A stretch of DNA of 64,000 nt from Sipunculus nudus (taxonomy: Eukaryota; Annelida; Sipuncula; Golfingiida; Sipunculidae): NCBI GenBank assembly GCA_026874595.1, contig CM049310.1:3040001-3104000 (forward strand). The letters are read 5' to 3'. Position 1 is the first letter of the stretch; each line of letters begins with the position of its first letter. Shown here one piece after another: positions 59,250 to 64,000 of the stretch. Under the pieces are notes generated by a model, which worked only from the letters and a program-made list of their open reading frames with translations, searched no databases and had not been told where the DNA came from. Made by a program: the position numbers and the translations under genes.

Positions 59250-60401
59250 CATTACTTCAACAATCATTTCATCCACAATAAAACATAACACATCTAATTC
59301 CTTCAGTTACCTGACGTTACTTGTAAAAATAGAAATACGAACACAACTTTCAGGATACGTGTATTTCCCTATAAAACCCAATAACTAACTGGAGAAGCAT
59401 AAAAACCAAAAGTGTCAATGACTGATGGCTTTTGTGCTTTTGGTATTGATCAACTATTAAGGGTTGACCATCATAATATGTGTCTCAAACAAAATATTCT
59501 GTTGAATCAAAATGTTAGATACTGGGAAGAAACTACAGTTGGCAACATTATTGAATTTTGTTACAGGAATGTCTTCCCATTCCTGTGTGTACTGGTACTC
59601 TGCTTTTGCCAAGTAAATCCCATGCATGTTGTGTGGTCCAGAAGGGTCAGTTTATAAATGAAATAACAGGCCATGCGGAAAAACCACAACCAAGGCCTTA
59701 TGTATATTTGCTAGTAATAGAGCATTGTGTGTGGGTATTTGATCGGGTGATAGAGCAAGAATGTGGGTATTTCATTGGGTGATTCTTAAAAAAAAAAAGA
59801 AAAAAAAAAACTGTATATCTGTCCTTGTAATACCATGGTCTTGCTGTACTGCCTAAACTCAGATTAAGTAAGTGCCACGTACCAGTAATTCTCTAGTTAA
59901 TGCTTTAAATTTCCTGTGGTTTCATGCTCTATGTATGTCGACTGAGGATTGTGTTCAGTTAGACGCGTCTTCATGGTCTATTCACAATTGTTTAATACCT
60001 CCCAAATGCTAAGGACATAGATGTCTCAAGTGTCTCAGGTTACCATGATGGAAGAAAATTCATTGATATTTTATGAAATGTGCCCATTTTACCTCAGGTT
60101 TTCATGTTAAGGAGAAAACTATTGTTTTCTCAATCTGGAAACCTATTTCATTGGATTCCTTGACCAAGAAAATATATATTTTGACACAACATTTGTCATT
60201 ATAGCTGTAACAGCAGCAAGCATATGGGGTTTGGAGTATTTTCGGCGGCCATTTTGAATAATTTGCATATATTTCACATACTAAGGGAGATCTAACTTGT
60301 GTCTTTGGATAAATTTATTCCTATGACCATAAGGTACTTTTCTGCCAAAGGGGACCTTTGCATCATGAAATGAAGTCAAAAGTCACTTAACCCACCTACT
60401 A
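59250..60401 (-). repeat. Long inverted repeat, right arm (~1.15 kb)
   Basis: Partner of 55588-56787. The outer ends share GGGT.GTTAAGTG, and GATGT occurs directly outside both ends (55586-55590 and 60402-60406), a possible 5-bp target duplication. The inner end stops sharply at CATTACTTCAACAATCAT. Confidence 0.9.
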
Positions 60402-63400
60402 GATGTCCGTTAATTGTCAACACACATAACGTGGACACGACCACAGGAAGGTTTCGTGGGAAAACAATCCTAAGAAAATTCGCAGACAAGACGTCGCCTA
60501 TCAGATACCGTTCCGATTGAGACATAAAAGATCGATTCTCACGAGTCTATACTATATAGAAATGAATATCAAAGTAAGCAGGTGGCGTATACTGAATGCT
60601 AAACTGCATTTGATATTTACATCAAATGAACCACGTGTTCATCTTAACTGGGTTTCTCACGCTAATGGCTAAACATGATTTTACAGAAAAGAATTAATAT
60701 AACCCGAAAAAAGTTATCTGGTCATAGTCCCTATACCTAAATACATTAAGTCACAGTCCACTGGTGAGAGCCATTGCTGCCGACAAAATATTGACGCCTT
60801 TGGGCCGATGGTGCGGACAAAAAAAATTACGCCTGTTGGCCGATAGTGCTGAAAAAATATTGATGCCAGTGGGCTAATGGTGTTCAATTTGGTCCGTTTT
60901 CACTTTACTTTACAGGGCCTATTCATTACCCCAGGCTGCATCTCCTGTCTTTAAAAAGTGATTTTTAAGTCAAATGCCAAGTCTGTATGATTAATACTTA
61001 AAGTCACGCTGTCCGACCTGCCTATTAGTAATAGGGTCACTGGTAATAAGCAGTGATAAGTAGAAAGACGGCTGGTCAAAGTCAGACAAAAACAACGTCT
61101 GTTTAATTAACCAATGAGGATTTAAAAAATGTGTTGTTTTCTTCGTGGCATACACGTAGTTTTGTAAGGTAACTCAATTAAAATTGTACTTAAGGTAATG
61201 ATAGAATGTAATGTCAACAACATATTTTTGTGAAAAGGTGGATAAAAAAACAAGGGGTTAAAACTTTTTCAAAAATATACAATTTTGTAATTTTTAGACG
61301 AAAATAAGAACTTCAGAAGCAAAATATTTCACGCAGACAAAAAGTATACTATTTTCCCTTCATTTCCCCACCGACCCGTACTTGCAAGATGATGTTCACT
61401 GAGAGACTGAACACTCTACCCATGTTTATACAGTGAATGGAGGATTTACTTTTACACGGAAGCTGCTTAATAGCAAAATAAGAGACAGACGGACCCTTTT
61501 TTTGTATTCGGTTTCGCACAGTGAAATAAATATTTTTTTCTCATCTCATATGCACGTACTACTATCACATGCACACGCTTTGGTATCTCGATAATGTATA
61601 TCGTGTGCACGTAACACTAAACGTGAAATTAGCAATTTATTACAATAGTTACAAATGCAACAAGCTCAAGCCCCCGTGTTTGGTATGTGCTGGAGGAAGA
61701 AAGTAGAAACAGCGCCAACGAGCTTTGGTAACTGAATTTAGCATGATTTCAATTTTAAGTGGATCCAAGCTTTATCACGGCCTTTCCCATGGTGCGTTGC
61801 CTACAGTTGGAAGGAAAAGATCAATTCCTGTGTCGCTTGTTTATCTTTGTACCTGCAGCATGAAATATTAATATGCAAAGATCAGGGATTTAAACCTTGC
61901 ACTGGTAAGGCCATGCGCTAGAGACAGTACCTAAATTATTCATTGACCTCTGTTACATTTCTGTTGCAAATAAAATTATGAACAGCAAAGGAACAACGCT
62001 TGAATTTACATCGATCGCAAAGTGTAGATAATGTAGATGTTTAAACATTTTAAACAACAATCCATAGTGACTTTAATATGCACATTAATTTGCAATAATG
62101 AGGGGCAAAGTACCGAACCTTGTGCACTACCAGTTTTTCAGAATAATCCCTGTTGTCATGCAAACATCCCCGGGCAGTAGTACACACTTAATGACAGATT
62201 ACATGGTCGAGTAGGCAGCGAAGTCCTCACTAAACGTGTACCGTTATAGGAGTAGATTTATTCTTTTCACCAGCGGTCCTTGTATAGATGATATTGGGCA
62301 AACATTGCACAAAAGCAGGGACATAGGCGGACAAAGGCGGCCACATACACTATGTGGCCAAACATTACTAGAGCAGCCATCCCATGAAATGTGAATAACC
62401 CACAGAAGTAAATATACACGGATTTCGAAAAGGTCAATCAGTCCCAAGATTGAAGTTGGACCTGCGGTTTCTACAGCAAGTTTTGGCATTTAAAGTGTTA
62501 ACCAAATAAAACCCCAGGCTTAACTACATCCCAGATAATCTGCCAGTTCACCGTAACTGCACCAGCTCAAAGTGACCAATCTGAAAGCTTCGCTGACCCG
62601 GAGGAAAATATCGTGCTACTGAATACACCAAAGGTTTCACAGCGCCGAACTTGAGCACACAACGTCACTGAATGGCATGCGCCGTTGTTGCTGTTAGACC
62701 AATGAGTCTAATGTTAGTCTCGATGGCTTCCACGGAAATATTTGCAGTGCATGACGCCGGCAAATAAACAGTTGGACCTCAAGTTTAATCCCAGGCGTGT
62801 ACTCACGGTAAGATATCCTTCTGTAACATATTAAATATCGGCACTTTTATGTTAAGTCATAATGCCAAATATTTGATGAACTGAGATGTGATATTTTACA
62901 AAAAATACCTTACTTTTTTTTGTGTTAGTTTATCATATTCTTTCTCAAGTACGGATACCTCCATACATAAAACATAGATAACAACTGAACATATCCCTTG
63001 CACTTTTAAAGCTGCATTTTACATGACAGATTAACTTGTGCACCTATGCTTGCGTGTCTGTGTTTTTTTCTATCTTTCTTACTCTGTCGATTTATCGGTC
63101 TCTCTCTGTATGGTAATGGAATGTGTCCACAATTTAAATGCACCGAACTTGAAATGCACCATTTCTTTAAAATTCTCTAATATTTTTTTTTCTTTACCTT
63201 GTTACCTTTAACGTTACTTCTTTTGAAATATCATTAATACACTGCTAACCATAAAAGTAGATTCTGTTTGTAAACTTCTATTTAATTATATCATAATTAT
63301 AGTTTTATCCTCGGACAAAGAAGTTTTTCTCATGATAGTGTATATTAATATAATAATAAATAATGCAAAGTCATCTTGAATACCTTGTTTTCAGTTTCAC

Positions 63401-63768
63401 GAATTCTACATTAAAAGTAAAGCGTGTATTACTTTTTTTTTAAATGGGAGCAAACATCAATGGCTATGTTAATTTGAGTATGGAAATTTCTTGATTATAT
63501 TATTACGGCTCCCTTAATAAAGGTCCAAAGTCAACTTCTGTATTTGTGCTTAAATAGGTTTTACATTTATAAAAGACAAACGTTTAATTAGAACAGTCAC
63601 TTATGGCTCTATTTATTTCCGGGTGGAAATAAGTTTCTTGGTTATTACAACCACTCCGGAAGTTAAATTAGGATCTTTACGGTGGCTGCCAGGCAGCAGC
63701 AGATTCCTTTCTCCGTCATACATGAGAACCGGACAAAATCAATAGGATCTTTTCCATCCGCTAGACTG
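60402..63768. other. Intergenic DNA, nothing assigned
   Basis: AT-rich. A short repeat occurs at 60780-60880 (GACAAAATATTGACGCC..TGGGCCGATGGTG and two variants). No gene was recognised. Confidence 0.4.
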
Positions 63769-63857
63769 TATAAACCAGGCAGTCACTTGAACTTAGACTA
63801 GCGTTGTCATGGAACTTAATGCAACACCTTCTTATCTGCTCGGACTCTCTTATCCAG
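63769..63857 (+). promoter_or_regulatory. Possible TATA promoter and first exon at the right edge
   Basis: TATAAA at 63769-63774, then an ATG at 63809 opening MELNATPSYLLGLSYP and a CCAG/GTATTC donor-like site after 63857. The frame also runs on to a TAG after 41 codons. The 40-bp spacing from TATA to ATG would leave only a very short leader. Not recognised; it may be the start of a gene to the right of the window. Confidence 0.25.
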
Positions 63858-64000
63858 GTATTCGATCTGTGGTTTTAGTTGCTTCCAGAGCAAGAGACTA
63901 CGGGACAAAGAGGATCTTGCAGAGAATATTTTAGAGCTGATTGCAAGTTTCTTGATCTTGGAGTATTTTTGCATAGAATCGCATATTAACATATTTACGT

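Overview
This is a eukaryotic (animal) genomic window, most likely from a mollusc and probably a bivalve. The evidence is spliceosomal gene structure with GT-AG introns, AT-rich and repeat-dense non-coding DNA, a selenoprotein gene with a metazoan SECIS element, and several repeat families of a bivalve type: pearl/Helentron-like elements with tandem-repeat cores, an AACAAG...GAGCTAAAAA family, and a type I hammerhead ribozyme. The species is inferred and not proven. No prokaryotic operons, CRISPR arrays, rRNA or convincing tRNA genes were seen.

Two genes can be read with confidence. (1) The 5' part of a MEGF8 orthologue lies on the minus strand, with three coding exons at 15737-15533, 15077-14914 and 14108-12941. 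They encode a signal peptide, a CUB domain, two EGF-like modules and the first kelch repeats, and they join in phase. No later exon was found in 1-12940, so that stretch is read as a large repeat-filled intron. (2) A complete SELENOF (15-kDa selenoprotein) lies on the plus strand, with exons at 29740-29784, 43283-43459, 44329-44392 and 45913-46088. It has an in-frame TGA for selenocysteine in a Cys-Gly-Sec motif at 44362-44364 and a form-2 SECIS element in the 3' UTR at 46576-46656. A 16-residue exon-like start behind a TATA box near the right edge (63769-63857) may begin a third gene.

Most other sequence is mobile or repetitive. 1-3730: pearl-like repeats with cores centred on the palindrome GGTGGCGCCACC. 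3917-5071: a Tigger/pogo element with TIRs, TA target site and a frameshifted transposase remnant. 6715-8035: an AACAAG/GAGCTAAAAA element. 9613-9710: a hammerhead ribozyme on the minus strand. 16217-19838: an exact 57-bp satellite array split by a 2.5-kb element. 20239-21839, 38178-39624 and 44714-45609: further pearl-like copies. 24427-28974: a possible transposon bounded by inverted clusters of a 15-bp motif and a 9-bp direct repeat, containing a smaller TIR element. 33828-40523: two AACAAG-family elements head to tail, one split by a pearl-like copy. 41180-41985: a ~145-bp tandem repeat carrying AGGTCA direct repeats. 46790-48045: a ~76-bp minisatellite just after SELENOF. 49141-51412: a TIR element with TTTGCGA-rich ends. 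55588-60401: an inverted repeat with ~1.2-kb arms around 2.5 kb of partly exon-like DNA.

The two genes do not form a functional unit. MEGF8 is a large membrane protein linked to developmental signalling, and SELENOF is an ER-lumen redox protein that works with the glycoprotein folding sensor UGGT.
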